A stretch of 64,000 nt of DNA, from assembly GCA_009760855.2 (NCBI GenBank), contig WPIO01000015.1, forward strand, positions 6,166,501-6,230,500, read 5' to 3'. The stretch comes from Cristatella mucedo (taxonomy: Eukaryota > Bryozoa > Phylactolaemata > Cristatellidae). Shown in pieces: positions 1-11,545 of the stretch (positions within the stretch are counted from its first letter, which is position 1; every line of letters starts with the position of its first letter). The translations under genes were made by a program, and so were the position numbers. A model generated the notes under the pieces. It saw only the letters and a program-made list of their open reading frames with translations. It was not told the origin of the DNA and searched no databases.

Positions 1-700
1 TAACTAGGGGTCCTACTAGCCAGCGGCCCTGAATGTCCTCTCGCATGGTTGCCCAAGCACGATAGCTTGCCAGCCATCAATTTTTGGTTATCACTTCTCT
101 TGCCGAAAGTTGTTGAAACACCTGAATTGAGCTTCGGTTTTCTTGGGAAGCTATACAAAAAACCCTATTACTATCATTGTCAAAAATAAGTAAATGAATA
201 TAAACATATGCACCCATCTAAAAAGTCTTGATCCATTACTAAAAATGAACACATTGGTCAAAGGAAGCTGGAGATCCAAGCGAAGCCACTTCACCCCAAG
301 AGCCGTGACGGTCCCCAGTCAAAGTGGAGCAGCTGTCGTTTGTCGTCAATGCATTGAGCATTTTAAAATTTCAAGCATCCATGTAGTTGCTAAGAGTGAT
401 GGCCATTTAAGCATGGCGTTTTGCATTTCACTTTGTGCTTTTAGCTCCATACAAGCTATCCCAATAGACAATCGGTGTGGGCATGAGGGAACGACACATA
501 ATAACAGATCGTCTCACATAGGTCTGGGACCACGCCCACTACCACCACCACGCTGAAGGTGTCGAGTTTTATGGACCGGTGCGACTAAATTCATGCCTTT
601 CGCTTACAGCAGGAGAGGCACATTCGCGAGTCGGCAAAAAATTTAAATGTACCATCCCGACAACCTCCAGTCAACAGTGAAATTCGGCAGAGCAGGTGTA
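1..700. other. no gene seen
   Basis: I see no coding signal, RNA gene or clear repeat in this 5' flank. The 120-codon open frame at 194-556 has no recognisable domain, no splice context and no codon bias, so I treat it as chance. Confidence 0.5.
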
Positions 701-862
701 ATGGCTTTGGTCTTACCTTAGTGGTAAGGTGCTCCCAACTGCACGACCAAGGTCGTGAGTTCGAGTCCTACAGCAGACAATCCTTTATCGTCTGCTGCAA
801 GTCAGTGACAGCTTCGAAGGGTCTTTCACCGCTATATAAACGAGGCCGTTAGACAGCTAATA
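701..862 (+). repeat. tRNA-derived SINE (diverged copy)
   Basis: The B box of a pol III promoter is clear (GAGTTCGAGTCC near 759-770), with an A-box-like stretch about 35 bases upstream (CTTAGTGGTAAGG). The body and 3' part (CGCTATATAAACGAGG, then GACAGCTAA) match, in diverged form, the SINE copies at 19.8, 22.8 and 60.8 kb. It is a retroposon, not a tRNA gene, because the acceptor stem does not pair. Confidence 0.7.
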
Positions 863-1047
863 TGTACTCTGGGGCTGCTTCTGCTCCATCGGTTGTGTCA
901 GAGTTCTGATACCCCATTAATAAACTTATCGACTAGCATGCATACATTGATCTTGTGCTAAATGCTGAGGATTCTTAAGTGCTACAAGCTCATCGGAGAA
1001 ACGATTAAATTTGACAGCAGGGCAATGACCTGAAGCTCTCAGAAAAC

Positions 1048-1165
1048 GTGGGTCTTAGCCCAGGGGTATTGTGCTCGCTAGACCCAGGTCGTGAGTTCGA
1101 GTCTTGCAGTGGGCAATCCTTTGTTGCCCATTGCAAGTGGTGGTGATAGCCGATAAGGTGCTTAC
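1048..1165 (+). repeat. tRNA-derived SINE fragment
   Basis: It carries an A-box-like TCTTAGCCCAGGGG and a B box GAGTTCGAGTCT, followed by the family's inverted GGGCAATCC/TTGCCCATTGCAAG body and GGTGATAGCC. The 3' third is missing; LINE-derived sequence follows at once. Confidence 0.65.
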
Positions 1166-1194
1166 ATTTGGTGGACCACTCAGCTGTTACACTT

Positions 1195-1600
1195 GCCTGT
1201 CTTAAACTGCCACATTAACAGTTTCTCATCGCCCAACCTGCACTGGATACACATCAACCAACCCATCAACTAAATTTTTCCAACTTTAGACCCTCAATTC
1301 TTTTGCCATGGCTTAATTATGCGAAATACCTACTCATCGGTCTTGTCCTCGTATCATTCCTACTAACTCTCCTTTCCTCTACATCAAGACATCCCCCGAC
1401 TTGACATTTAAAAGGAAGCTGAGAGCCTACCTGTGACTTACAGGACTTGCTTCCAAACAAATTATGCCTTAGTCTACATTTGCTGAAATTGTGCATAGCT
1501 GATATGCTTCCTTTCCAGCATACTATATATCAAGTGTCTAGAATGCGATTTAGTTTTCTTAAGGTGCTATAGAAACCTTTTATTATTATTATAATTATCA
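1195..1600 (+). repeat. LINE A, degenerate 3' end
   Basis: Scattered matches to the LINE A 3' region run in the same order as in better copies: the 'acctgcactgg' segment, then 'catcccc(c/t)gacttgac(c/a)', then 'ggtgct' and an ATT-rich tail near 1580-1600. No reading frame survives. Its orientation is opposite to the next copy. Confidence 0.5.
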
Positions 1601-1902
1601 ATGAGCGATAGTTTTCGAATAGGTCACACCAGATTTCTTTGATATAAACTTATTATCATTATTAATACAGGTCATAAACCAATTCAGATAGACCGATCAG
1701 TGGGTACTTTACTTACTGCTCCTGGCATACAGATGCAGTCAGCCTTGATTTCCAGCTTATTTAATGAGCAGGGCATTTACCGAATACCCACAGTTTGCTA
1801 ATTTGCAATCTGCGGCATTTCTCTTGTATAAGGAACGAACCAAACTATTTGTAATAGATGGGGGTCACCCACATGCAGTAGCCGTCATGGAGTAGCAGTG
1901 GC

Positions 1903-1985
1903 AAACTAATAATAACAATAATAATCCTAAATTTGTCAAACACCCTCCGAGAACTTAATCTCTTTCTAGACCCTTCACCAATAAT
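1903..1985 (-). repeat. LINE A 3'-end stub
   Basis: An ATT/AAT tract is followed by 'gagaacttaatctctttctag', the conserved LINE A terminal hairpin sequence. It is a short 5'-truncated insertion next to a longer copy. Confidence 0.55.
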
Positions 1986-2790
1986 AATAATAATAGTAAT
2001 GATAATACAAAATAATACATCTGTACAGCGACCTCAGAGAATAGTCTCTTTCTAGGCACTTTACATTTCGTGAAAAAGAAGCATGACTGAATAATGATGC
2101 TGTTAAGGAAGCATGATCAAATGGTTAGTGGAAACGTGCACAATGTCAACAAGCATAATATGACCGGAGGTAACATGCACATTGTTAACATGTAAATATG
2201 GGTGGTGGTAACATGCACAGTGCCTGCACGAATAAGCACATATCGAAAGGACACACCGTTTGCTGTGATTAATAGATGCGTTTTTATATTCTTATTAAAT
2301 TTGATCAAGTTAGGAGAAGTCGTGACGCAAGTCGGGAGCGAGTTCCAGGCTTTGGGAGCATACGCACTACACGCACGGTCTTCGTAGGATTTGAGGGTGG
2401 CTCGAGGATTAGCCAAGCGAGTTGAGTAAGAAAAAGCGGTTGGTACGTTGCCTAAGCTGGCGGGGAATAGTTCTGACAGGTAGGCTGGAGCCAGAGAATG
2501 AAGAGACCTAAAAGTGAGTGACAGAATCTTTGTGGGTACGTTGCTTGATCGGGAGCCAGTGCAGGTCAGCGAGAAGTGGCCTGACAAAGCAACGGCGACG
2601 CTCACGACAGACAAGTCTAAGGGTTTTGTGCAACTGCAAGCATCTGATTGCACATACCGGTAGATCAGAAAGCATTGAGCTACAGAAGTCGAGACGGGAT
2701 GCTATATATGCATGGACACATTTGGATGTAGTATCCCTGTCTAAGCAGACCCGAATTTATGGCAATGTTACGTAGCTGGACGTAGACATA
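1981..2790 (-). mobile_element. LINE A (L2/CR1-type) 5'-truncated copy
   Basis: Antisense to the window. Read 5'->3' on the minus strand it contains the C-terminal part of a non-LTR retrotransposon ORF2, with the family landmarks TFRSLHSLAPAYLS, KAWNSLPTC and TTSPNL. The 3' UTR and an (ATT)n tail end near 1981. The frame is shifted in the upstream part (2500-2653), so this is a dead copy. The same 3' region recurs at 4.7, 5.3, 6.5, 8.3, 12.9, 42.2, 57.4 and 59.1 kb. Confidence 0.75.
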
Positions 2791-3790
2791 CACGTACGAT
2801 TTGAATTGGTTTGCAAAGGATCCTCATGAATGCAATACGCACGGAAATAACTTTCGCAGCGACGTCCGGTACTAATCAGCAGTTTCTTTCCTACATTCTA
2901 TCTTAGATGGACGAATAACGTCAAAAGAAAAAGGGGAAGGGGAGAAGGCAAAACCAGTAACAAATAATAGCCAACGGGATCGGCTCATTTCGGATCACAA
3001 AGTTTCACGCGGCCGACTCTGATTCCAATCAAAGAAAAAGTTCTAACCGATGGCGATGCTGACAGACAATTTTCTTTAATTTGTAGCCAGGCGGAACCAG
3101 AGCCTCGAGGTCGTCAAGAACTGGTTTGGCGCACGAAACGAGCGGCTAGCGTAGGCGGTTCAAGCGCTCATTTTACCTGCGAGTACTGCAGAAGAGCTCA
3201 TTCTCAATAGAGGCAACTTTGGCGGACAGCAACAACCGTGCACCCCTCGCTCCCTAGTCGCGAAGCGACGGGGCGGAACTACAACCTCACTTTCGAATAC
3301 CGCGCGGCCGGAGGTTCAGTGCGAACGGGCGAATTGGAATAGCTGTCTCACTGGATCTATGGTGCAGAGCCTGTTATGCTAGTTGGGGCGATTGCCCTTG
3401 ACTTTGCATTGGTAGTCAGAAGGGCGGACATGAATGACCGTAGCGGTCTCATCAAAAGCTTGTTTTTCTGGAGAGGGTTATACAATTACGTCAAATCCCT
3501 CCCAATCGTGCTGGCGTCGTCGGGATGAAACTACGAGAGGCTTCGGTAGCCCTTAGGCGGACGAACTTTCCTAGCCGTATTGTGTGACGCTGCATGCGTG
3601 AATTCGTCGGCGACGTCGTGAGTTTGTCGAATGCGAACCATCTGCACCTAATTAACCCGAAAATTTTAATTACCCCATAGTAGCGAGTGTAAAGGCGAGG
3701 CAAGCGACATTCGCAAAGACTGCTGCTGAAGCTAGCCATCACGTCCGATTCTTATCTAAAATTAGGGACCGTCTATCGAAGTAGCTTACA
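2791..3790. other. no gene seen
   Basis: About 1 kb of mixed-composition sequence with no coding or repeat signal I can name. An 83-codon open frame at 3491-3742 on the minus strand looks like chance. Confidence 0.5.
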
Positions 3791-3791
3791 T

Positions 3792-4150
3792 TTTTTCAAC
3801 TAGCTTCACGGTTCTGTCTATACTGGATTACTTTAATTGTATTTTTGGCTGGGCTACCGCAAAAACCACTAGGGCCACAAATGCCAAAGGTTCAGCCGCG
3901 TGTCTTCATTTGCTGGAGGAGCTGTGATGGTCCTAGTTGATCAACAAATTTACCTCAAAGTTCTGACACTACCCAATAAGGCATGCCGTGGCTTGGCTCC
4001 TTCAAACCTTGCTGAATTACTGCACAAGTTTCAGCCTCCACGTGCTCTCAAGCCACTTAGGCTTTGAGTTCGCTATAGAAAATTCTCTTGGGTAGCACCT
4101 ACTTTGTCTTAGCGGCTTTGTGGAGCTACAGGCGCAGGTGCACTACGTTA
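3792..4150 (+). repeat. LINE B-related fragment, diverged
   Basis: Conceptual translation in broken frames gives the order seen in the C-terminal ORF2 of LINE B: 'LDY' finger-like segment, 'LLEEL', 'LNYCTSFSLHVL', then the 3' UTR segment 'ggctttgagttcgctata' and 'tgtggagctacagg'. An internal deletion and several frameshifts are present. Confidence 0.55.
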
Positions 4151-4159
4151 CAACATAAT

Positions 4160-4690
4160 TTCCGCTAGCAAACGATCTAGCTGAAGTTTTATGCGACAGC
4201 ATTACTTGTTATTTTAGGGTGAAAATGTACGATGTAGTCTTTTGGCAGCTAGCACAGCCCCCTGCATCGCGATTTTTACTGCCATCTCGAAGCTGCTTTC
4301 TTAGTAGTCGTGCTTCTACTTGGTTGATATGCAGGGGATTTGGATATACGAGCAGAAGCACCTTGCGCCTAGGTATTAGACAAGGGGTAAGATTCGTGCT
4401 CTTCGCGACCGTTGTGGGTGGAAGCCCTGCAGTGTGCGAATTTTTATTTCTCACCGAAAGCGATTTTGATGGCAGCTAAGGCTGTTCTGTTGCTAGACTT
4501 TGGTTCGGCGGTCTTGGCTTGGTATCAATCTCCATACCGATCACTGTAATGGCCGTTCCTATTACGGAAGTCTGGGTGCAAGGCTCTCCTTGCATTTGTT
4601 GTACTCACAGGTTTCACGATCTACAGAAGCATACACGACTTCCACCAAATGGCTAAGAGCTTAGCTTTCAGGTCTAAAAAACATTGCTGA
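4160..4690. other. no gene seen
   Basis: No recognisable element. Open frames on both strands at 4209-4479 overlap each other antisense, and neither has a domain. Confidence 0.4.
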
Positions 4691-5250
4691 AGGCGAAAGA
4701 CGATCATATTTTTAGCCTCCCTTTAATGTAGTCTAATCAAGAGATGGTAGAGTGTCAATTAGTAGTGAGTTCCAGACTTTTGGAGCACATGAACTGAAGG
4801 CACGGTTTCCAAGCGATTTGAAGTTCATTACAGATATAATCGAATGACCAAAGCTAGAAGAGCAAGTGGTACGATAGAGGACCTTAGGGAAAAAATTGAG
4901 GGACCTAAAGGTGAGAGAATTTTGCAGTCGATAGGCTGCTTGATAGGCAGCTAGTGCAAATTTATATGCGGTAGCGTAACGGGAAAGCTCTGGCATTTAC
5001 GATAGATAAGCCTTATGGCCGAGGTTTGCTCCAACTGTAATGGGAAAGCTCTGGTATTTACGATAGATAAGCCTTATGGCCGAGGTTTGCTCCAACTGTA
5101 AACATAGTTATTGGCACAGGTATGAAGATAAGAGAATAGCGAGTTACAGTAATCCAGACGAGAAGTCGTAAATGCATGGACCAGCTTTAGTGTGGCAAAC
5201 TTATGCCTGCATTTTGCTCTGTTACGTTGATGAAAGAAGGCAGGCTTGAC
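4691..5250 (-). mobile_element. LINE A copy, 3'-truncated
   Basis: The minus strand encodes the C-terminal ORF2 landmarks (LTFRSLN, GNRAFSSCAPKVWNSL). The usual hairpin and ATT tail are missing at the 4691 side. The copy contains a 61-bp tandem duplication at 4980-5101. It abuts another LINE A insertion at 5252. Confidence 0.65.
4980..5101. repeat. 61-bp tandem duplication inside LINE A
   Basis: The segment starting GGGAAAGCTCTGG at 4981 is repeated almost exactly at 5042 (period 61, one or two mismatches). It is a local duplication of LINE sequence. Confidence 0.8.
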
Positions 5251-5251
5251 T

Positions 5252-5600
5252 GTAGTAATAATAATAATGTATTTTTTTATCGCCCTCAGAGAACTTAATT
5301 TCTTTCTAGGCACTTTAATATGATCTACAGGAAGCATGGTTGAATGGTTAATGGTAGCTTGCTCAATGTCAACAAGCATAACATGGTTAGAGATGAAATG
5401 CACAGGATCAGCATGCAAATATGGTTAGTGACAGACTGAAATGTGTCAGCCCCATCAATGAAAAAAGGAAGAACTACACGGATCCACTAAATGCTGTGGT
5501 GATAAATAGATGTGCTTTTAGCTTCTTTTTAAATGTCAAGTCTGGGGATTTCGTGACGCTGGTTGTGAGTGAGTTCCAGACTGTAGACTGTTGTAGTCAT
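5252..5600 (-). mobile_element. LINE A short insertion
   Basis: Starts with an AAT tail and the 'cgccctcagagaacttaat' terminal hairpin, followed by the 3' UTR and the last ~35 codons of ORF2. The 5' truncation lies near 5600. Confidence 0.65.
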
Positions 5601-6530
5601 CTAGTGACAGGTCGCTATAAATATGTGTTCTTAGTTGCAATAGATGGCTAGGGAGACTTCTTAGTCAGATATATAAACTTGGAGACAAAGGTAGCAGCAG
5701 ATAACAGATTAACGAGCCTTGGCAGAAGCACCGGCATTCAGAAATGCTTTTGAATGGCACTAGAGAAAATTGGTAATGGCTTGCACAATACTAGCGAATA
5801 GTGCTGTCACTAAGGGCCGGCGAAGCTATCGTAGCACAGGCACGAAAGAAGCACATGCTGACAGGATGAAGGACACACGGGGCAGCCTAGTACTAATGCT
5901 TCTAAACAGGTAAGTTCTTCCTCGCTATGGAAGACATAGATAGGCATTAAACAGGTCTTAGCTGTTTGGGTATCCAAGTCCAACGCTCGTCAGAACTTCG
6001 ATTCAAAATAAAATTCTGCAACGCTCAGCGAACGAGAAGATCGCTGCATATGAAACGAAAGCGAGAGGAAAGGGTTATGTGTTCGTGGCTATTTGTTTGT
6101 GTGTGAAGATTTTATGCGTTTCTACAGTTGGCATAGGCTACAAAATAATCTATAACCGTATAAAAATCACACGAGAAACTTTAGCTTTGCATAGCAAGGC
6201 GTTCTAACCGCTTACCTGGCTGTCGCTGTGCTCGCGCGACCCCTTCTAGTTCCGGTGGCGGCACAACGCGTGCAATGTGCAATGACCCGAAGCTAGCCAA
6301 TAAAAGCCGACGATACAAATATATAGAATAATAGAAGATGCAAATAATAGAAACCAACGATGCAAACGCAGCGCTCGATATTCTGCACGCGGCGCTAGCG
6401 ACAACGCCGCATTAAGAAACGCACAGCGGTAGCCTGCACGTTACGGCGGATACGACTTTCAGCCGACTCGTTAATAAGCCTACGGCAGCTGGCGCTCGGC
6501 GCTAGGACTCACCGACCAGCGCGCCGTCGC
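5601..6530. other. no gene seen
   Basis: Non-coding as far as I can see. The 3' part (6200-6530) is GC-rich, without a recognisable repeat. An ATA/ATT microsatellite at 6533-6554 belongs to the tail of the next LINE. Confidence 0.4.
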
Positions 6531-7330
6531 TCCAATAATAATAATAATAATAATATTGCACTTGATAAAGCGCCCTCAGAGAACTTAATCTCTTTCTAGG
6601 CGCTTTACATTTGCTGCAAAGTGATACGCAATAGAATAGTAAGTAAAATCATGCTTGAAAAACAAACAAAATGAATAACATGGTTAGGGGTTACATGCAC
6701 TGGGTCAGCATGCAAATGTGGTTAGTGGCAGCATGAACAGTGTCAGCACGCATAAGCACATCGAGGACGAATCACAAGGACCCACTAAATGCTGTCCTAA
6801 ATAGGTATGTTTTTAAGTTTCTTTTAAATGTGGTCAGGTCGGGGGATGTTCTGATGCAGGTCGGGAGGGAGTTCCAGGCTGTGGGAGCATACGAGCTAAA
6901 TGCACGGTCTCCAAAGGATTTAAGGTTTGTACGAGGTATTTCTAGACTGTTGGATTCCGAAAAGCGAGTGGTACGATGCTTTGCCTGATGGGGTAGCATC
7001 TCTGAAAGATAGGCTGGAGCCATAGAATGAAGAGACCTAAAAGTGAGCGACAAAACCTTGAAGTCAATCCGTTGCTTGACTGGTAACCAGTGCAGGTCGG
7101 CGAGAAGTGGAGTAATGTGGCAACTGCGACGCTCACGACAGACAAGCCTAGCTGCAGAGTTTTGCACCAGCTGCAATCGCCTGATCGCACATGCTGGTAG
7201 GCCAGTAAGCAGTGAGTTGCAGAAGTCGAGACGAGATGTCACGAATGCATGGACCAACTTGGACGTGGTATCCTTATCTAAACAAGCCCTAATTTTAGCA
7301 ATGTTATGAAGCTGAAAATAGGCTGATTTG
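6531..7330 (-). mobile_element. LINE A (L2/CR1-type), best-preserved 3' copy
   Basis: Minus-strand ORF 6772-7257 (161 codons, uninterrupted) is the C-terminal end of ORF2, with SRLDFCNSLL, LVQNSAARLVC, LHWLPVKQRID, LTFRSLHSMAPAYLS, FGDRAFSSYAPTAWNSLP. This is the thumb and post-RT region of the L2/CR1 group; the RT catalytic box lies upstream and is lost. The 3' UTR ends in a hairpin (6567-6606) and an (AAT)n tail. The sequence is almost identical to the copy at 59.13-59.65 kb. Confidence 0.85.
6567..6606 (-). other. LINE A 3'-terminal stem-loop
   Basis: AAAGCGCC (6567-6574) pairs with GGCGCTTT (6599-6606). An inner AGAGA/TCTCT pairing closes a small loop. The structure recurs at every intact 3' end of the family, immediately before the ATT repeat. 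Stem-loops at this place are known reverse-transcriptase recognition sites in L2/UnaL2-type LINEs; the function here is inferred. Confidence 0.7.
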
Positions 7331-8313
7331 ACTCCAAGAGAGCGACTGCGGTCAGGCCCATTATTTATGCAACGGCCAGGTCATAAGTCATTTAATAATC
7401 TCATTCATACAAAGTAATACTTCGCGCTGGCTGCGCATAAGCCTCGGCTTATCGCGGCTAATTTATAAGCGGCTCAGTTCTAATTCAGCTGCAAAGCTCG
7501 CAGCCCGGGCTATCGGGGTTATCGCTGTTGAGCTCATCCTCCCTATCCGCGGGATTTTACGCTGCGTGACCCAATTACCCAATCCATCGACAATCCTTTA
7601 GCTTTACATTTATAGCGAAACATCTGCACAGGCTTAAGAATTAAAGGAGTACTTAGAAACGCTTTTTAATGACTTTACAGGCTACAAAACGAAAGCTCTA
7701 CTATTTGGTGGTAGCGGAATAGAGCGAGCACTCTTCCCATTAGTTCGCGCCAGCAAGCAAACCAACAAAGGCTTCCGTTGTTTTTCTTTTCTCAAAAAAA
7801 GGAAAGTTTTCACCGGCGTCGCGTAGATTAAAAGTAGCTACACGCGCGTGTACACTGGTGCACACGCAAACGCGTGCGTGCACCCGCCAAACGGAAGGGA
7901 GTACTCACTCGCGGGGCAAATTGATGCGAACCCACGTAAACGCAGGCCAATTCTTCGTAGGCCGAAAAGCTGAAAATGCAGACGTGCTAGTTTTAGTGAT
8001 GTAAAATCGGGCTGCTCCCATTGCTCCGTACCGTAAAATGTGGCGTGCGCATTGTCCCATTGCTCCGTACCAGGCTGACTGCAAGCGGATTGTAGCTGCG
8101 AGAGCGCGCCCTACGGTAACGACAGCGAGCGGCTGCTGCTGGCTCCTCAAAATGTGACGTGCGCATGTTTTTTTTTCGTTCTACGCAAAACAATTTACAC
8201 CGCCGTTCAGTAAAGCAAAAGAAAAACCAAAAAAATCCGTCGTGTGCTTAGCATATTTGCTTTCCGCACCATTCGGTCTTTCGGACCAGTGACGCTGAGT
8301 TTAAACTTTGAAT
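7331..8313. other. no gene seen
   Basis: No gene or clear element. A short direct repeat of 'cccattgctccgtac' (8019 and 8057) is present. Confidence 0.4.
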
Positions 8314-8635
8314 AGTAATAATAAAAATAATAGTAATGCACTTCATAAAGCGCCCTCAGAGAACGCAATATCTTTCTAGGCGCTTTACATTTGCTGCAAA
8401 GGGAAGCGTGATTGAATGGTGAGTAATATCATGCTGGATAAGCAACAGGAATAACATGTTTAGGGGTGACATGCACAGGGTCAGTATGCAAGTGTGGTTA
8501 GTGGCAGCATGCACAGTGTCAGCACACATAAGTACATGAAGGAAGAATCACAAGGACCCACTAAATGCTGTCATAAATAGGTGTGTTTTAATTTCTTTTT
8601 AAATGTGGTCAAGTCAGGGGATGTTCTAATGTAAT
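8314..8635 (-). mobile_element. LINE A, 3' part of a copy split by LINE B
   Basis: AAT-rich tail, terminal hairpin and 3' UTR of LINE A. At 8636 the sequence switches to LINE B and LINE A resumes at 10903, so the two pieces are one interrupted copy. ATGTTCT before and ACGTTCT after the insertion look like the target-site duplication. Confidence 0.75.
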
Positions 8636-10902
8636 GTAATGTATCTCCATCTGTAACTCCACAAAGTCATAAAGACCATCATGGGTGTTACGCAGAAGAG
8701 TTCTGTATAGCGCACTCACAGCCTAAGTGGCTTTCGGTACGCATTCGGTACCCAACAGACTTCGTCTCACGCAACAAAGAGAAAGTAGGAATCATAGCAG
8801 AGTCAGGAGATCAGCTGAGGTAGTGAGTAGTATAGAAGTAGCAGCTCAGGACCGCTGAAAAAGATGTGCCATAGTCGGCAGTAGGAGAGTAGTTGTCGTT
8901 GCGTAAGAATTGTGGAAGCGAGTTCCACAGTCTAGGACCTGCAGAGCTAAAGCTTCTATCGCCAACTGTCTTTAAGCGGAGGAATGGGACAGCTAATTTA
9001 TTGTCCACACAGGACCTGAGGGCGCGAACAGGCTGAAACTGATGCAGCAGTTCAGCTAGGTATGAAGGAGGCAAGCCGTGGCGGGCCTTGTGGGTCAGCA
9101 TAAGAACTTTGCTCTGTATCCTTTGCTCAACCGGCAACCCTCCTAGCTCTTTCAGTAAAAGAGACACGTGTTCAAACCGCTGGGACTTGAAGACCAACCT
9201 TGCAGCCATATTCATAGTCCGCTGTAGTGGCATAATAGCTTTCTTTGGCAGCCCAGCCAAATGGGAATTACAATAATCAAGCCGAGACAGAACTAGAGAG
9301 CTAGTTAAATTGTTTACAAGCCACTGTGGGAGACAGCTCCTAATCTTGGAAAAGGATCGGATGTGATGGCTAGCTGTAGAGGCAGTCTTCTGAATGAAGC
9401 TTTTGAAATTGAGGCAGCTGTCGAACACGACACCTAGATTACGAGCACGTGGTGAAGGTCGCAAAATAGCATCACCTATTAGAAGAGCAAAGTCTTGTAA
9501 TCCAGCCACACGCTTAGGGTGTCCTATGAGCAGCAGCTCGGTTTTATCATCATTTAATTTCAGGAAGTTTTCTGACATCCAGGATCGAATATCGGCAAGG
9601 CAAGCATTCAGTTTCTTAGTTGCGGCAGCAGATTCCGACGGTTTGAATGACAAATACAACTGAGTATCGTCAGCATAGAAGTGACATCCTATTCTATGGG
9701 CCTTGATCACTTTTCCCAGAGGTTGTGTATAAATGGAGAACAGCAAGGGACCGAGTACAGACCCTTGAGGGACTCCACAGGTGACCCTTCTCGTGTCTGA
9801 GACCTGACCCCCACACGACACGGATTGAACACTATCAGACAAGTATGATTTAAACTACGCCAGTGCTTCGTCTGCCAGACCAATCGTTGTTCTCAATCGT
9901 TCAAGCAGAACTTCGTGATCAATAGTGTCGAAGGCAGCGGACAGATCTAGCAGAGCTAGGGCAGTGACATTCCCGTCGTCGTTGCCACGTAGAATGTCAT
10001 TGTTAACGCGGAGGAGAGCAGTTTCAGTAGAGTGCTGCCTCTTGAACACTGATTGAAATGTTTCTGACATTCCATTATTTTCAACGTATTCAACTAGCTG
10101 CTTAGCAACAATTTTTTCAAGAATCTTTGATAAGAACGGTAGAAGGGAAACTGGACGATAGTTTGCTAGGACCTCTGTGTCTAATCCAGGCTTTTTAAGA
10201 ATAGGTCTAACGATTGCCAATTTGAAGGACTTGGGGACGACCCCTTTTCCCAAAGAAGCATTACAAATCTTGGTTATGAGACGAGCTCTTTTTGATAGAC
10301 CTTATTAAGGCAGCCACATCGCTTGCAGAAACGTCGGAGAACCTTTTAAGAAAGGTCACAGGTTGAGGAACGGCGATTGCTTTGGTCGGAGGGGGCTTAA
10401 TGGAGGCATGAATGTGCACAATTTTCTCAGTAAAGAAGGCTGAAAACTTTTCGGCTGAGCCCTTAATATCTGGGGAGTCAGACCTCACAGCATTGGCCAG
10501 TAAATGGTTTACTGTCTTATAAATCTGTTTAGTGTCCGACTGGCAGAATTCAGGTTTCTAATGAAAAAAGAAGCCCTGGTTTTTTAAGCTTTCGGGTGTG
10601 AACTTGAAGGAATTATTTAAAATTGACTAGATCTGCCTCAGATCCCGATTTCTTAAAATGACGTTCTAGCCTTCGCTTAACCCGGCGCATCTTAAGGAGT
10701 TTTTTTGTAAATTGAAAGGAATCTCGACGACTTTGAACACGGATTGAGCGAACGGGAGCATACTTGTCAAGTGCACTCCTGAGTGTCATATTCATCGCAT
10801 CAGTGAGGGTATCGAGGCTGCAGGTCGAGTCTGAATGCAGATCAAGAAGATCTGCATCACAAACAGATTTCAAAAACTTGTCCATGTCAATGCTTTGTAA
10901 GT
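8636..10902 (-). mobile_element. LINE B (L2-clade non-LTR retrotransposon) with RT domain
   Basis: A 2.27-kb 5'-truncated LINE, antisense to the window and inserted in LINE A. Minus-strand frames 10868-10613, 10488-10261, 10253-9855 and 9842-8811 together cover the linker and reverse transcriptase of ORF2. Landmarks in order: [51 protein letters not shown], then CGVPQGSVLGPLLFSIY and the catalytic FYADDTQLY, LNDDKTELLLIG, RNLGVVFDS. The endonuclease domain is missing. Frames are broken at about 9850 (stop), 10255 and 10490-10610. The 3' tail is an ATTAC-type repeat (8626-8645), not ATT. Confidence 0.88.
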
Positions 10903-11545
10903 TACGTTCTGACGCAAGTCGGGAGTGAGTTCCGGGCTTTGAGAGCATACGAACTAAATGCACGGTCTCCAAAGGATCTGAGGTTTGTTCGAGGTATTGG
11001 TAAACTGCTGGATTCCGAAAAGCGGGTGGTACGACTCTTGGCCTGGTGGGGGAGTAGATCTGAGAGATAGGCTGTCGCCAAAGAATGAAGTGACCTAAAA
11101 GTGAGCAACTGAACCTTAAGGTCGATCCTTTGTTTGACTGGTAGCCAGTGCATGTTGGCGAGTAGTGGTGCGATGTGGCAACTGCGAAGCTCACTACAGG
11201 CAAGCCTAGCTGCAGAGTTTTGCACCAGCTGCAATCGCCTGGTTGCACATGGCGGTAGGCCAGCAAGCATTGAGTTGCAGAAGTCAAGACGGAATGTCAC
11301 GAATGCATGTACCAACTTAGACGTGGTACCCTTATCTAAACAAGCCCGAATTTTAGCAATGTTATATAGCTGAAAGTAGGCAGACTTGAATGTGGAGCTG
11401 ATTGGTCGTCTAGCGAGAGGTTACGTTGGAACTTGACACCTAGATCTCGAGCTGATTCAACAGGAGATATGCTGGCAGAGCCAATTTTGAGCGTCAGCCT
11501 TTCCAATTTCTGAATTACACTGGGTTTGCCCATAACTAGTGAATT
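10903..11545 (-). mobile_element. LINE A, 5' part of the split copy
   Basis: Continuation of the copy that begins at 8314. The minus strand carries FVTFRLDFCNSML, LVQNSAARLAC, MHWLPVKQRID and, further 5', a piece of the RT thumb (RDLGVKFQRNLSLDDQ at ~11390-11460). Frames are broken. Confidence 0.75.

Noticed and set aside
194-556. 120-codon frame at the window start
   Set aside because: No homology pattern, no splice or promoter context, low coding character.
701-1165. Functional tRNA genes
   Set aside because: Pol III boxes are present, but acceptor and anticodon stems do not pair, and the sequences continue into a shared SINE body.
4980-5101. CRISPR-like or satellite array
   Set aside because: Only two units, no spacers, lying inside a LINE copy: a simple tandem duplication.
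5580-5720. Short integrase-like reading (GRYKYVFLVAIDG)
   Set aside because: A single ~20-residue resemblance without catalytic residues or continuation is not enough.
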